Origin: Vairimorpha ceranae | Taxonomy: Eukaryota; Microsporidia; Nosematidae | DNA length: 36,035 nucleotides | Direction: 5' to 3' | Assembly (NCBI RefSeq): GCF_000988165.1 | Contig: NW_020169340.1 | Span: 1 to 36,035 of the forward strand | Shown here: one piece after another, positions 10,002-21,044 of the stretch | How positions within the stretch are numbered: position 1 is the stretch's first letter | Layout of the letters: every line of letters starts with the position of its first letter | The notes under the pieces: model-generated | Database searches by the model: none | What the model saw: the letters and a program-made list of their open reading frames with translations, nothing else | Told to the model about the DNA's origin: nothing | Made by a program: the position numbers and the translations under genes

Positions 10002-10346
10002 TTAAAAAGGTTCCTGTACTTTTGTCCAATTGTAAAATCTTTTTAATGCACCACATCCTGTGCAATACTTTAAATGTTTAGTTTTTATAATACATTTATC
10101 ACATACAATATCATGAATTAATATCTTATTCTTGCATTTATAACATGCTAAATATGGACTGCTAGTATATAAAATCAATTGTTCGGTACAAAAATCCATA
10201 TTATATGTGTCTACAATAAATGCGGGAATAGACATTGCTTTACAATAATTACATAAAATTCTACTTGGTAATCTTATTATTTTCTGTGGAATGTATACGT
10301 ATCTTTTAGAATATGATATGCCAAAAAGATGTAGACATAAAAACAT
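10002..10346 (-). CDS. double zinc-ribbon protein, diverged paralogue (copy B)
   Basis: A 114-residue protein with the same four CxxC knuckles at nearly the same positions as the convergent gene: C32-C35, C68-C71, C82-C85 and C95-C98. The stretch SSPYLACYKC matches SSPYISCQNC of copy A. Conservation of all eight cysteines amid heavy divergence elsewhere suggests selection for zinc binding. Unlike copy A it has no CCC block before the ATG; the upstream sequence is only A/T-rich. It may be weakly expressed, use another start, or be an early pseudogene despite its intact frame. Confidence 0.7.
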   Translation of the reverse strand: MFLCLHLFGISYSKRYVYIPQKIIRLPSRILCNYCKAMSIPAFIVDTYNMDFCTEQLILYTSSPYLACYKCKNKILIHDIVCDKCIIKTKHLKYCTGCGALKRFYNWTKVQEPF

Positions 10347-11074
10347 AAAGATAAAGATAAAACTTATTTATTTTGTTTCAAGTATGACATTGTAAACAAA
10401 ATCTTTATATTTTGCAATAAGTAAAATTAAAAATATTTATTCTATTTTCTTATTCAAATGGTGTTATTTAAATAAATTTTTTTTAATGTATTTAAATCAA
10501 AACAATTAAATATTAGAATGTTTTCAATTTGTAATTCACAAATAAATAAATGTAAAAATTATTGACAAGAAATTTAAAAAGCTACAAATCAGTAGAAAGC
10601 ATTAAACATTTAATTTTTTTGAAAACAAAAAGAAGCTATATAAAAGAACAAAGATTATTTAGTTTATTTTTTGATTTAATAAAACATAAAACAATATAAA
10701 ATGTCTTGTATGTATACAATGTTTTAGCACTTAGAAACGTAAAACTATTTAATAGCTTATTTTAATTTTTTAAATTAAGACAGGCTTATTACTATAATTA
10801 ACAGCGTAACCATTCTTAGCTTAAATCTTTAATTTTAAAAATCGATAATAAAATTCATTATGTTTTTTTATATTTACAAAAAAATTTTTAATTTTTAAAC
10901 TTAAGAAGTATTAACATTTTATTAAGTTGCATCTTTCAATTTTTTAATTATAGTTTCCAAAAAAGAACATTTTTTTTAATTTATCTACTTGACATTAGAA
11001 ATATAAATATTTTTGTTAAGTTAAATTTTTTTTAAATTAAAAACTTAAATACTAAAAATTTTTGCCCCTATATT
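10347..11074. other. AT-rich intergenic DNA
   Basis: No gene or repeat seen. Its last bases contain the start signal of the following gene (TTTTTGCCCC at 11059-11068). Confidence 0.6.
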
Positions 11075-11728
11075 ATGAATTATAGCTTTATAAAATTTTA
11101 TTGTCCTAGTATAATAATATTTACATTCATTGTTGGTATAGGATCTAGTCTTAATAATCCTACTGATGATATTAAAGAAAATTCTTATAACAATCTAAAG
11201 AGGTCGAGCCCAAAACAATTATATGAACAGTATAAAAAGGAAGTCCTAGAGACTTTCTTAAACGTGGAATATTTTAAATTGGCAATGAAATTGGTGTACG
11301 TAATTACTAGTATATCCAAGAATGAATGGATTGAATCTTTCATTAAATACCATATTGAAGAAAACAATGTACCACGTTTAGTACAAGAATATAATGAAAA
11401 AAAAATTTTTAAAATGGTTACAGCTTTAAATAATTTTAAAAAGTGGGTATTTTGTGGTAATACACTTGTAAATGAAGATTTTAAAGATAGACTGGCTTGT
11501 ATATTTAGATGTGATGTACAAAATGGTTCAGTTTTATTAACCAAAAAACATTTTAATATTTTTAACGACAATTTGTTTATTCTAGGCTTGATAAAAATTA
11601 AGATTGATCAACTTTTAAGTCAAAATGAAAGAAATCAAGCTTGTAGAGACTTTTCGAAATACGGTGATTCTATTACAGTATCTTTTTGGGCAACAATATT
11701 TACAAAGTTGATTTTAAATATTCTTTAA
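11075..11728 (+). CDS. putative secreted member of local paralogous family (copy 3)
   Basis: A 217-residue protein with a hydrophobic N terminus (residues 5-24, IKFYCPSIIIFTFIVGIG) that reads as a signal peptide. The block EYFKLAMKLVYVITSISKNE (65-84) aligns with DFYMVLEAVDFITSIPYHDW of the gene at 15299, including ITSI and a Trp. It aligns more distantly with the minus-strand copies. The C-terminal hydrophobic block is SFWATIFTKLIL. Three cysteines (C138, C145 and C211) could pair if the protein is secreted. CCCC at 11065-11068 precedes the ATG. Function unknown. Confidence 0.8.
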   Translation: MNYSFIKFYCPSIIIFTFIVGIGSSLNNPTDDIKENSYNNLKRSSPKQLYEQYKKEVLETFLNVEYFKLAMKLVYVITSISKNEWIESFIKYHIEENNVPRLVQEYNEKKIFKMVTALNNFKKWVFCGNTLVNEDFKDRLACIFRCDVQNGSVLLTKKHFNIFNDNLFILGLIKIKIDQLLSQNERNQACRDFSKYGDSITVSFWATIFTKLILNIL

Positions 11729-12764
11729 TTAAAGTTAAATTTAATTTTTTGTTATTTTGTATCAAATTTAAAGCTACACAAATGCCTGCAAGACATTAAA
11801 ACTGAAAAAATTTTTGTTAAATATTATTTTTAATTGACACATACAAAAAAATTATAAATGCGTGAGAAAAAATTATTTAAAAATTTAAGTTTTGAATCTT
11901 TGCACTGAATTTATACTTTTAAATTGCTTTTATATAAAAGGTTTTTAACTATAAAATCACTGCATTTCTACACATAATTGTACAATTTTTGAATACTCTC
12001 ATACACGAATATACAATAAAGTATTTAAAAAATAGAACTTTTTTTCTAAATTTATCTTTTCGTTTTTATTCATGTATAACTAAGACTCAATGCATATGTT
12101 TTTAAATATACATTCACATGTGTTATTGTCACGACCCAATATTAATGACAAGAATCTTAATTAAAAAAGTTCTGTTAATTTTTCCTCGAAAAAATTGATA
12201 TTTTTTATTAAAGAAAATATTTAATTTAAGGATGTGAATTTTGAAAAAAAATCAGAATATAATTAATACAGTTAAAAAACATTAATTTAAAATAAAATAT
12301 TTAATAAGATCCTAATAGAACTCCATCTAAAACATGGGGACATCCCAGTTATCATCTTTTATTTTCAAGATATAATTGAAGTAACATAAGGAATGCGGTC
12401 AGTAGAGAGGGCGTTTTCGATCTCATTAAGTATACATGGGCATGTTTTTGAAGTTCCGTGAGATTTATAGTGAGAAGAATTATTATAAAAATGTTATTTT
12501 TTTACAATTTTATGGGATGCTTTTCAGGAACTATTTTCTCTTGATCTTCTAATTTATTAATTCATTGATTGTTTCCTTGTGTATACATGGTATTCAGGTA
12601 AAATTTTTTTTATATTTTATTTTATTGAAAAAATAAGATTAAGGAACAAATAAAATAAAAGAATAAACATGTGGTAATAAAATATTACTATAATAATCAA
12701 ATATCTAGATCATTTTAATAAAAATAGATTTTAGGTGGAAATAAAAAATAGAATTTTTTTATGA
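11729..12764. other. AT-rich intergenic DNA with a G+C-richer patch
   Basis: No gene is supported. From about 12310 to 12480 the sequence is less A/T-rich (ACATGGGGACATCCCAGTT and following) but no frame is open. TATACATGG occurs twice (near 12433 and 12583). It may be decayed mobile-element DNA next to the Tc1 relic. Confidence 0.4.
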
Positions 12765-13625
12765 CTTGTATGGCCCCCCTCCTCTAACAACTAATTTATT
12801 TCTTTTTTATGTCTTGATACTAACTTTTAGCACATCTCCTTAGATATATTACTCCATTCTTCAACTACAACAACTTCTAATCCTTAAATATTTTTCTTTA
12901 GAACATACCATAAATTCTCAATTGAATTTAGATCGGGTGATTGAGATGTTTATTCAAAAACTTTATATTTTGTAATCTAAAAACTCCTTCGTAAGTTTTA
13001 ATTGATGCTTTGAATCATTATCCTGTTGAAATAAAAAATTTTAAATTTAAACATACTGCATTTTTAAATTAAGCATTTTTTAGAATTGTAGTATATTTGA
13101 GACTACCCACTTTACCATTAATTATGTAAATATTTCCAACTTTTTTTTCCGAAAAACTTTTCTTAATTATGATTGAGCCATTACCATGTCTAAAAGTTGG
13201 TTTTAAATTTTTTACATCATACCACAAACCATCTTTTTGGTAGCAATAGATCATTCTATCTAATTGGAGATTAGTAATTTAGATTCATTACTCCATATAA
13301 CAAATTTAAAGTAATGTTTTTTTCTGTAATACTATTCCGTTGCTAGTCTTATTCTATATTAAATATATTTTTTTGACAAAAATGGTCTACATGCTCTTCT
13401 CCTACCTTTATAATCCAAATCGACTAGTTTTTTACAAATAGTCCTAAAAATTTCCTTTTTTGACTTAAATTATTTTTTTCTTCTAGTTTAGTTGAAATTG
13501 TTAATAAATCTTCTTTTATTTTTTTGTCAAGAAACTCTAAATCATTATCATTAAATAAATGTTTTCTACCTCTTCTCTTAGTTCAAATAACTTTTCCTTT
13601 ATTTACAAATTTAATTTTAAATACT
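12765..13625 (-). pseudogene. decayed Tc1/mariner-type transposase
   Basis: Translated on the minus strand in shifting frames, the segment reproduces the order of a Tc1 transposase. It begins with a basic, Lys/Arg-rich helix-turn-helix end (KRRGRKHLF, near 13570). Next come FVIWSNESK (near 13300) at the first catalytic block and a clean stretch at 13069-13254 with FRHGNGSIIIKKSFSE and VGNIYIINGKV. FQQDNDSKH (near 13020) marks the second block and SPDLN-S-IENLW (near 12925) the third. The end is GGPYKS (near 12775). Several stops and frameshifts interrupt it. The first catalytic Asp of the usual SDES motif is Asn here. It is dead, and no terminal repeats could be recognised. Confidence 0.85.
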
Positions 13626-15298
13626 AAACTTACTATTTTATATTAGTTTGTTAACTATTTAAAAATAAAATTAAATTAAGATTAATATAAGTTTGGAATG
13701 TTTTAACAAAACAACTCTTAACAACAAAGTATGATTATTTTTAGTTTTAAAAATATATCATTTATCTTTATATCAATTTTATTTTAATTTTTACATAGCA
13801 AATGACTAAAGAAGAATGATTTATTGTTGTCATGCATATGTGGGATGATGCGACTTTCTAAGTACGAAAGGTATATAGACTTGTTTTTAATAAAAGCTTT
13901 CATAGAAAATACTTTTATTTAAAGTTTATTTAAATTTTTTTATAATTGAAAAAAAGATCATATTGGATACTGAAAGAACAAATACCTTTTTGTAATTTAA
14001 GATTGTTTCATTGGCTGCCGTTGTTCAACTCTTGAGGGGCATGAAAGTTGTCTTAATTAGTGCCTTTATTGTATTAATTGTGCCTTTATTGTATTAATAC
14101 ACAACTTGTTAGATGAAAAATTTGAAGAAGAGTTTTGATTAACAAATGTCCTGTCAAACAATTAGTTTATAACAAGTTAATAGATAAAAATTAATAAAAT
14201 CAATTCGATACAACTATAATTTTATTTGAACAAAGCAACAAGCAGTAAAAATAAATTTCTTTTATTATTTTACGACTTAATTTATGTTATATAGGAGTTA
14301 TGTCTACAGAATAAGTGCCGTCCCTGTAAGATTTTCTAAAAAACTTTGAAATTCAAAGATGTCTTTTTAATGTAACTTTAGCTATATTTAATAAAGTTAG
14401 TTATCGTATTTGTTCATACTTCTCCTATTAATTTTTTATTTAAGAATTGTCTACAGAAATAATTGTGGAACATTATATCAAGTTACATTAGAGTCAAAAT
14501 TATATATGTAAAAACCAAGGTCAGTACAAAATGTCTTTTTATAAATATAAATAGTATTTAATTTGTCAAATGTCTCATCTCGCTTTTATGAAAAATATCA
14601 GAAATTTTACTCTACCCTCCAACAACATTTAATTATTAAAAATAAATAAAAATCTTTAATAAATTTTTGTATAGATATAGATCTATAGTTTATTTTTATT
14701 TAATATTAAATGTGTAAATTTTTAAAAGCATGTTTTTAAGTATATTTAAAATAATTAATATCAATAAATTTTTATCCAATATAAAATCGCATTGAATACA
14801 AAATGTACTTAACCTAAGGATTTAAAAAAACGTAAACTGTGGTAAAATTTTTTTAATATTACTTATTTTAATATTTGTAGAGATATGTATTACTTGTTAA
14901 ATATATATAGAAGTATTTTTTGTATATACGTAAAGGTTTTAGTGGGATTTGGAACGACAATATAAATTTACTTTAATTTTGTTGCACAAACATGTTTTTT
15001 AATTAAAATTACTAAAAAAGGTAATTTTTTTATTGAATTGTTAAAATTTACACAAAATTTAGATATTTTTAATTAAATGTAAAGCAATGATACTAACAAA
15101 GGAGGCATGATCAAAGAAATAAAAAGTTTAAAATAAATCCTAACGCCGTCTTTTTAAATAAATAAAAGTAAATTTATTATGTAATCTAATTTTTTTAATA
15201 TTAAAGTATACTGTGGTTATGATATTTGAACCATTTTGCATTCAGATATCTTTTAATTTATTTCATAGTATATTTATCAATAATTTTTACCCACACTT
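13626..15298. other. AT-rich intergenic DNA with a short direct repeat
   Basis: No gene is supported. A 20-bp tandem duplication (GTGCCTTTATTGTATTAAT + T/A) lies at 14060-14099. A 34-codon open stretch around 14010-14097 is too short to call. The end carries the start signal of the next gene (TTTTTACCC, 15284-15292). Confidence 0.5.
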
Positions 15299-15991
15299 AT
15301 GATTTTAAATACAAAGATGTTTTCAAATATTAGTATCATACTTATTGTGTTTACTTATAGTTTAAAAGCTACTTTTCAAAACAAAATGTCTTGTACTACA
15401 GAAACCATTTGTCCAATTTCTGATTTGTTAGATTTAAAAGAGTTGCCAATGGAATACGAAAAAATTTTAAAAAATGCAATTAATTGTGAAAAAGATTTTT
15501 ATATGGTTTTAGAGGCTGTGGACTTTATTACTAGCATTCCGTATCACGATTGGCTTATAATGTTTGCAAAATGGTGCTGTGACAAAAATGGAAAAGGAAA
15601 CAAACTATTAGAAGCTGAAAGCAGAAATAATCGATTAAAAAAAATTAGCAAACAAATGGGAGAATTTCAAAAATATTTATTTGTAATTATTGAAGATTCG
15701 TATGATCCACGTAACATTATAAAAAGGAATTTATTTGATATAAAATTTAACGAAGATAGGATACGACTTACTGAAGCGCAATATACTTTATACAAAGAAT
15801 TTAAAATTTTGATTAATTTTATCGAAGAGAAGTTTAAATCTGATAAAAGAGAATTGTTATTAAAAGCATTGGAGAAAAAAGTTTCTATCATTGGTCAAAA
15901 CTCTAAGTTAAGAATTTTGGATTTGATAGCTATTAAATGTTTCGAAATGGCTGATTCAGAGTTAGTTAGTGGGAATAATAAAAAAAATTAA
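15299..15991 (+). CDS. putative secreted member of local paralogous family (copy 4)
   Basis: A 230-residue protein whose first 24 residues form a signal-peptide-like hydrophobic segment (MFSNISIILIVFTYSLKATF). Next comes a cysteine-containing stretch (C32, C38). The family block DFYMVLEAVDFITSIPYHDW spans residues 66-85. The middle is rich in Lys and Glu and probably helical. The C-terminal hydrophobic block is LRILDLIAIKCFEMA. It pairs most clearly with the gene at 11075. The start is supported by TTTTTACCCACACTT before the ATG (CCC 15290-15292). Function unknown. Secretion is inferred from the N terminus. Confidence 0.8.
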   Translation: MILNTKMFSNISIILIVFTYSLKATFQNKMSCTTETICPISDLLDLKELPMEYEKILKNAINCEKDFYMVLEAVDFITSIPYHDWLIMFAKWCCDKNGKGNKLLEAESRNNRLKKISKQMGEFQKYLFVIIEDSYDPRNIIKRNLFDIKFNEDRIRLTEAQYTLYKEFKILINFIEEKFKSDKRELLLKALEKKVSIIGQNSKLRILDLIAIKCFEMADSELVSGNNKKN

Positions 15992-17211
15992 TTTTTAGGT
16001 TATTTTGTTAAAAGTTGTTTTCTAATTGTTATTATTATGATCATGCTAATAACCAACCAACGGCTTGTTAAAAATTTTAACACCAATTTTAAACCGCAAT
16101 AAAACTATTTAAGAAAAAATTTATAATATCATGACATTTCCTTCCAATCTCTTAGCCATTTTTTATAATTTTAATTTATTACTTATAACATTAATTTATT
16201 TTTACACTTTAGAAAATGAAAAAAACCATAATTTAATAAAACTTGTTTATTTGATCTGATATGTATTACGATTCTTTGGCTAATAAGTAAAAATTATTTT
16301 TGATTTGAAACAAAAAAATCCTTTACATGCTAACATAATATAATATGGACAGAAAGACTAATTAAGAACAAAAATTTGGAGCCACTAGCCAATTGAAGAA
16401 TACATCCAAGTGATGATATTTTATAAGATTTTTAAAGTGCCTTATTAGAGCATCAAAAATGTGAAGAATTAAAATAACAGATAGGATTTGCTATCTGAAA
16501 AAACTAACATTTTTTTTATTTTAATAAAGATTTTTAAATTTAGTGATTAAAGTGAAAACATTTAAAATTTTGATAAAATAAGTACATTACCGTTATTTCC
16601 GACCATTAGAAAATTTTGTATTAACAAATTTGCGTTTTCTGTGTTAAAACGGTACAATGAATGATATACATTTTACTTCTTTGAAAAGTTAATTTTTCAT
16701 ATCTACATGCTAGATATTATCTGAAACAAAAAATCTAAATATTAAATTTCTGTTGCATAATCTAAAAAAGCTATATTTCCTTATTTTATTAAATAATAAT
16801 AATGTATATCTATACAGCTATTTTTTGTAAAACCAATAACATTATTTTAAAGAAGTAAATTATGCGTAAAAATTGAATTTATGGAAAGTTTTGAAGATTT
16901 TATAAAAATTAATTTTAATGATTTTTTAAAAATTATTTTTTTAAATGTCTATAATTTAAAAGTTTTAAAGCTATGTTTTACAACTTTAAATAATTTTTAA
17001 AAAAAAAGATCACTCGAAATTTCGTGCTTTTTATTTTTTGATCAAAATGGTTGATAAATGTATGTAGTAACTGTTTACAATAGTTAATACTATCAATATT
17101 AGAGTTCTATTTAGTCGTTAATAACTAGCAATCATAATTCAATAAATTGAAAATAGATAATGCCAGAGAAGTAATAAAACTAAACCAAGAAAAAAGAAAA
17201 GTAAAAAGATT
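15992..17211. other. AT-rich intergenic DNA
   Basis: A slightly less A/T-rich patch lies at about 16340-16500 without an open frame. I cannot support a gene, repeat or RNA here. Confidence 0.55.
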
Positions 17212-17931
17212 TTAATTTAAATCAGAAGAATCGAGAGGAAGATCTACCAATTCAGAATAAATTGCAAAAGCTATTATAATAAAAGAATACTTTTTTTTCT
17301 GATTATCTTCATATTCCTCTTTCATAGCTGCATCAAGTAAATCTTTGTCGGTTCTTGAACTAAATGTATCTTTCAAGTAGCTATACCAAAGCGCAACATC
17401 ACCACACCTCTTCTTTTGACTATCATCGACAACCAATGTTTGTTTTTCACCAACTTTATCAAATTTAAACTTGTAAAAATAATCAGACTTTTTAATATAA
17501 TCTTCCCTTTTTACCTTGTCAGTTTCCTTAAATAATTCCTTAATGATTTTTTCACCTTGTTGAACAACATTGTCAATCTTTTTTTCGAAACTAGAGGTCT
17601 GCGCTTTGGTAAGTTCTTCAGAAGAACCTTCCTTAAAACATTTATCAAGGCCACCAAGAAGTTTATTCTTATCAAGACTTGCAAACAAATTCAAGACGAA
17701 TACAGAAAGTCTAAATTCCTCAATTGTAAGATGCAAATTAGATTTTCCTGACGCAGTATACACTGAAAACGCTTCTTTAAGATCCAACTGATCAATCTTA
17801 GTACTCTTCATCGTTAACTTACTACCACCATTAAATGGCCACGTTCCTGTAACCCATAAAGCACTCGTTACTCCACCAGCGACTAATGCTGTTCCAAATA
17901 AACCGTAAAATATTTTCTTGTTCGTTGACAT
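17212..17931 (-). CDS. membrane-anchored member of local paralogous family (copy 5)
   Basis: A 239-residue protein. A small Ser/Lys N terminus (MSTNKK) is followed by a Gly/Ala-rich hydrophobic segment at residues 7-28, ending in WVTGTWPF. This N terminus is clearly homologous to the 476-residue protein at 22175-23605 (MSGTKR..., LWLSGFF). The block STKIDQLDLKEAF (residues 43-55) matches the LDKLDTNDAY region of other copies. EFRLSVFVLNLFASLDKNKL at 72-91 is the shared helical block, and SFIIIAFAIYSEL is the C-terminal hydrophobic block. GGGGG on the plus strand at 17935-17939 is the CCC start signal. Function unknown. Confidence 0.85.
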   Translation of the reverse strand: MSTNKKIFYGLFGTALVAGGVTSALWVTGTWPFNGGSKLTMKSTKIDQLDLKEAFSVYTASGKSNLHLTIEEFRLSVFVLNLFASLDKNKLLGGLDKCFKEGSSEELTKAQTSSFEKKIDNVVQQGEKIIKELFKETDKVKREDYIKKSDYFYKFKFDKVGEKQTLVVDDSQKKRCGDVALWYSYLKDTFSSRTDKDLLDAAMKEEYEDNQKKKYSFIIIAFAIYSELVDLPLDSSDLN

Positions 17932-19479
17932 TTTGGGGGTTAAAAAAAATTTAAATTTATACTAAAGAAATAATTAATCATTTAGAGAAAAAGGAATAAA
18001 AAATAATGATTAGGGGATGATTTACAATTACATAGACCACACATTTAATTAAAGGCTTTTAGTAGTACTTTACAACTGTCAAATATATTTAATAGAGTTG
18101 TTTAAAAATAAAATGATTTTGTAAGGGGGAGATCTTTTACTGACAAATAAGAAGTCTGAAATTTAACGAATTTGACATCTTAATTTAGATGTACGAAAAG
18201 AGAAATGAAAGATAAAATGTTTGACATATTTACTAATTTAATATTTATGATATTTAAGGAGTTATATTACAAATTTGGATTAGTGACTTATATTTTACAC
18301 ACTTTTCTCTTATTTGACATATTTCATTACTGTGCTTGTAACTACCTAAACTAGCAGAAACCCCTTTAAATTGATTCAGTACATAACATGATTTATGTTT
18401 ATATTACCAGTTTGTGTTAAGATGCATTAGTTACTGTTTATAAAATAAATAGATTTAGTTGTAAAACAATTTTTTAATAATTATAAAATGTACATCTTTA
18501 ATTTTTTAAATATTGTGTAAATTTAATATATCAATATTAATTAATTAGTTTGAGCATTCAAATACTGTAATTTTAATCATTGTGTACAATAGTTACAATC
18601 TTAATAAAATATTTATTATAAATTAAAGATAAATAAATATTTACATTATTCTTATTTTGATTACAGTATGTTGAATGTTACTCTTCACGTCAAATATTTT
18701 ACAAACCATTTATGGGATAATTGACAGGCTTACATTTTATTTATATTTTTTAACAACAATATATATTTATTGTTTATTGTCAAAGCACTAAATAGTATTT
18801 TAAAATATTACTTGCTGAATTTTCAATTACACTTTACTAAATTGGGGATTAATTTATTATTGGCGTTTAAAAAAGACCCTTATTTTTATAAATGTGTATC
18901 TCTCACATTTATAAATACGTTTATTGCTTAAATAAATGCTAATCATATATGGTATGTATTATATCTTGTATGGGGCAACCAAGTATTGGTTATTATAAAA
19001 AAATAATTTATTTGTAGAGCAAATTAGCAATTATTTTTTTCCGATAAGGAAATTACTATTCTATCAAAACTTGGCAGGCTTAAAAACACCCATCGCTCTT
19101 CACTACCATCTACTTGTTCTTTTTAATGTAATAATTTAATTATTAAGCTACTTGGTGTGGCCATATTTGTAAAAATTTTCTAAAATACTTTTTACATAAA
19201 TTTATTGAATTTTTTGTTTACAAGGGGTATTTTAGTACCTCTTTTAGCGCAATCAATCCTCGTCTCCATTGTAGTTTTTGTTTTATTTTGTGTGTGTAGA
19301 GGGTAATTTTTGTATTTATAGTTTTAAATGTTTGTTTACTAACATTAATTAATTTTAAAAAATAAACATATAAACAAATAATACAAAATTAAATCCTTGG
19401 TTGTGTGGGATTCCACACTGCTTTTTTACTAATTTTCTTTCAAAGCATGGCTTGTCTTTTAGAGTACTTGGAGACAAAA
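17932..19479. other. intergenic DNA, partly relic-like
   Basis: A/T-rich to about 19040. From about 19050 to 19300 the minus strand shows coding-like pieces (METRIDCAKRGTKIPL near 19275, then EQVDGSEERWVFLSLPSFDR near 19100), separated by stops. They lie downstream of the retrotransposon relic on the same strand. I could not assign them to a family. Confidence 0.4.
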
Positions 19480-20104
19480 TGCTATCTTTTTGATTTCCCA
19501 AAATAGTAATGTTTATATGTCTTCTATACCCCAAAGAGATGCTTTCTATTGTTTTTTTAAACACTATAGACTGGATGTATGTTTCAACGCGGTCTGTTAT
19601 TTCTATTTTTCTTTTGTGTTATTCATAATATTTGGTTACAGCTTTACTTCAAATAAATGCATAAAGTATATTGCACGTTTTAAATTTATAAAAAATACAT
19701 TTTATTAATCAAAATATCATACTTTTTAAGCTTTTTAGTTTTAACCTGTTCAAGTTTTTAATTAACAATATTTATAATCTTTTTTTTTCTCTTCACAACC
19801 AAGTCTAGTCTTCTATGCTTTACCTTTATATCAGTTTTTACAGGTAAGTCTATTTTTACATTTTTGTTAAAAATTATTTCTTGTACAGAATGAATACGAA
19901 AATTATATTTATTGCACATCATCAAGTCTGTACACTTCAATACTTCGTTATATCTCTTTGTGTCTTTACATTAAAATGCTAAATGATCTACGAATTTTTT
20001 TGTTTTACTACAATATGAATGTTTTTCTTGTAACGAAAAAATATTTTTTTGTCTTCTAATATACAAAATAATTCCTCTCTTTTGGCTATAATAAATAGTG
20101 CCAT
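19480..20104 (-). pseudogene. decayed C-terminal part of an R2-type non-LTR retrotransposon polyprotein
   Basis: Minus-strand translation in several frames gives, in order: REELFCILEDKK (near 20075); a Cys/His stretch ending DHLAF (near 19955); CNKYNFRIHSVQEIIFNKNV (near 19880), followed by KTDIKVKHRRLDLVV; KKLKKYDIL (near 19710); and VETYIQSIVFKKTIESISL (near 19560), ending in YRR. This order (zinc knuckle, HSVQEI, a PDIVV-like motif, KYDLL, YIQS-KKTLES) is what I know from R2-like reverse transcriptase polyproteins annotated in microsporidian genomes. Frameshifts and stops show that it is dead and 5' truncated: no reverse-transcriptase core is visible upstream. Confidence 0.75.
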
Positions 20105-21044
20105 TTAGTCATTACATCTGTTATTTTTTAACATGTAATTAGATACTTTAAACTTATTAATTTAAAGTTATGAAAATTGTAACTGATATGACCGAGCAAC
20201 TAAAACTTCGTAGTTTTAATTTTTACATTGACAGTTAACATGATTTGTAAAATTTCAAATCTTCAATCTTTAACTACAATAAGTATTAATACTAAAATAT
20301 GACAGTAAACACTTATTATAATCAAATCTATATATTTTTTAAATTGTATAAGTATATTTTTTACAAGTTTTTTATTTTTATAAAAGCTATTTTTTTACAT
20401 TTTATAAAGTATATTTTTTACAATAAAAGCTATTTTTAATAGTTAACATAAAAGCTAAGTATTACATTATAAATTTAATAAATATTTTATATTTCAAATA
20501 GAAACACGTATCTTAAGTAAATACAATATTTTATCAGAAAAAAAAATTCTTTTTTTTAATTTATAATTTTTTGTCAATTTTAAATTAAAAATGCTGCAAT
20601 GATAATAGCATTTAGTATTAAAAGTAATTGCCCATTCATAGAAATCAATTATATAAAAAAGAATTAAACATTTAAGAGAATTTTAAAAATATACTTTATT
20701 TGTGTTACACGATAATATTATTATATACTTAAGCCAATACGCTTAACTCAGAAAACTTTAAAAGTTTAATATAGAAAATATTTTAAAAATACTATTTTTT
20801 ATTATAATTAATCTAATACATTGATTTAAAATCAAATATTTATACTGATAAATGATTTATATTTGTACCAGCTTTTAAAAAAAAGAAATATTTTTTTAGC
20901 TAATAATTTATGAAACTAAATTAAAAATGCATAAATTTGATATATAAATTTTTTCAAATTTTATTGTATAGAAGTTTGTTGGTATTAAACAAACTTTTTA
21001 TTTCATAAACAAATAAAATATTATGGGGTTTAATTACAAAAAAA
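20105..21044. other. AT-rich intergenic DNA
   Basis: No gene found. The missing upstream part of the retrotransposon relic is not visible here. Tandem-like T-rich pieces such as TATATTTTTTACAA recur around 20350-20420 without a regular period. Confidence 0.55.

Noticed and set aside
12310..12480. G+C-richer patch as a gene
   Set aside because: Stops in every frame on both strands; at most a decayed element.
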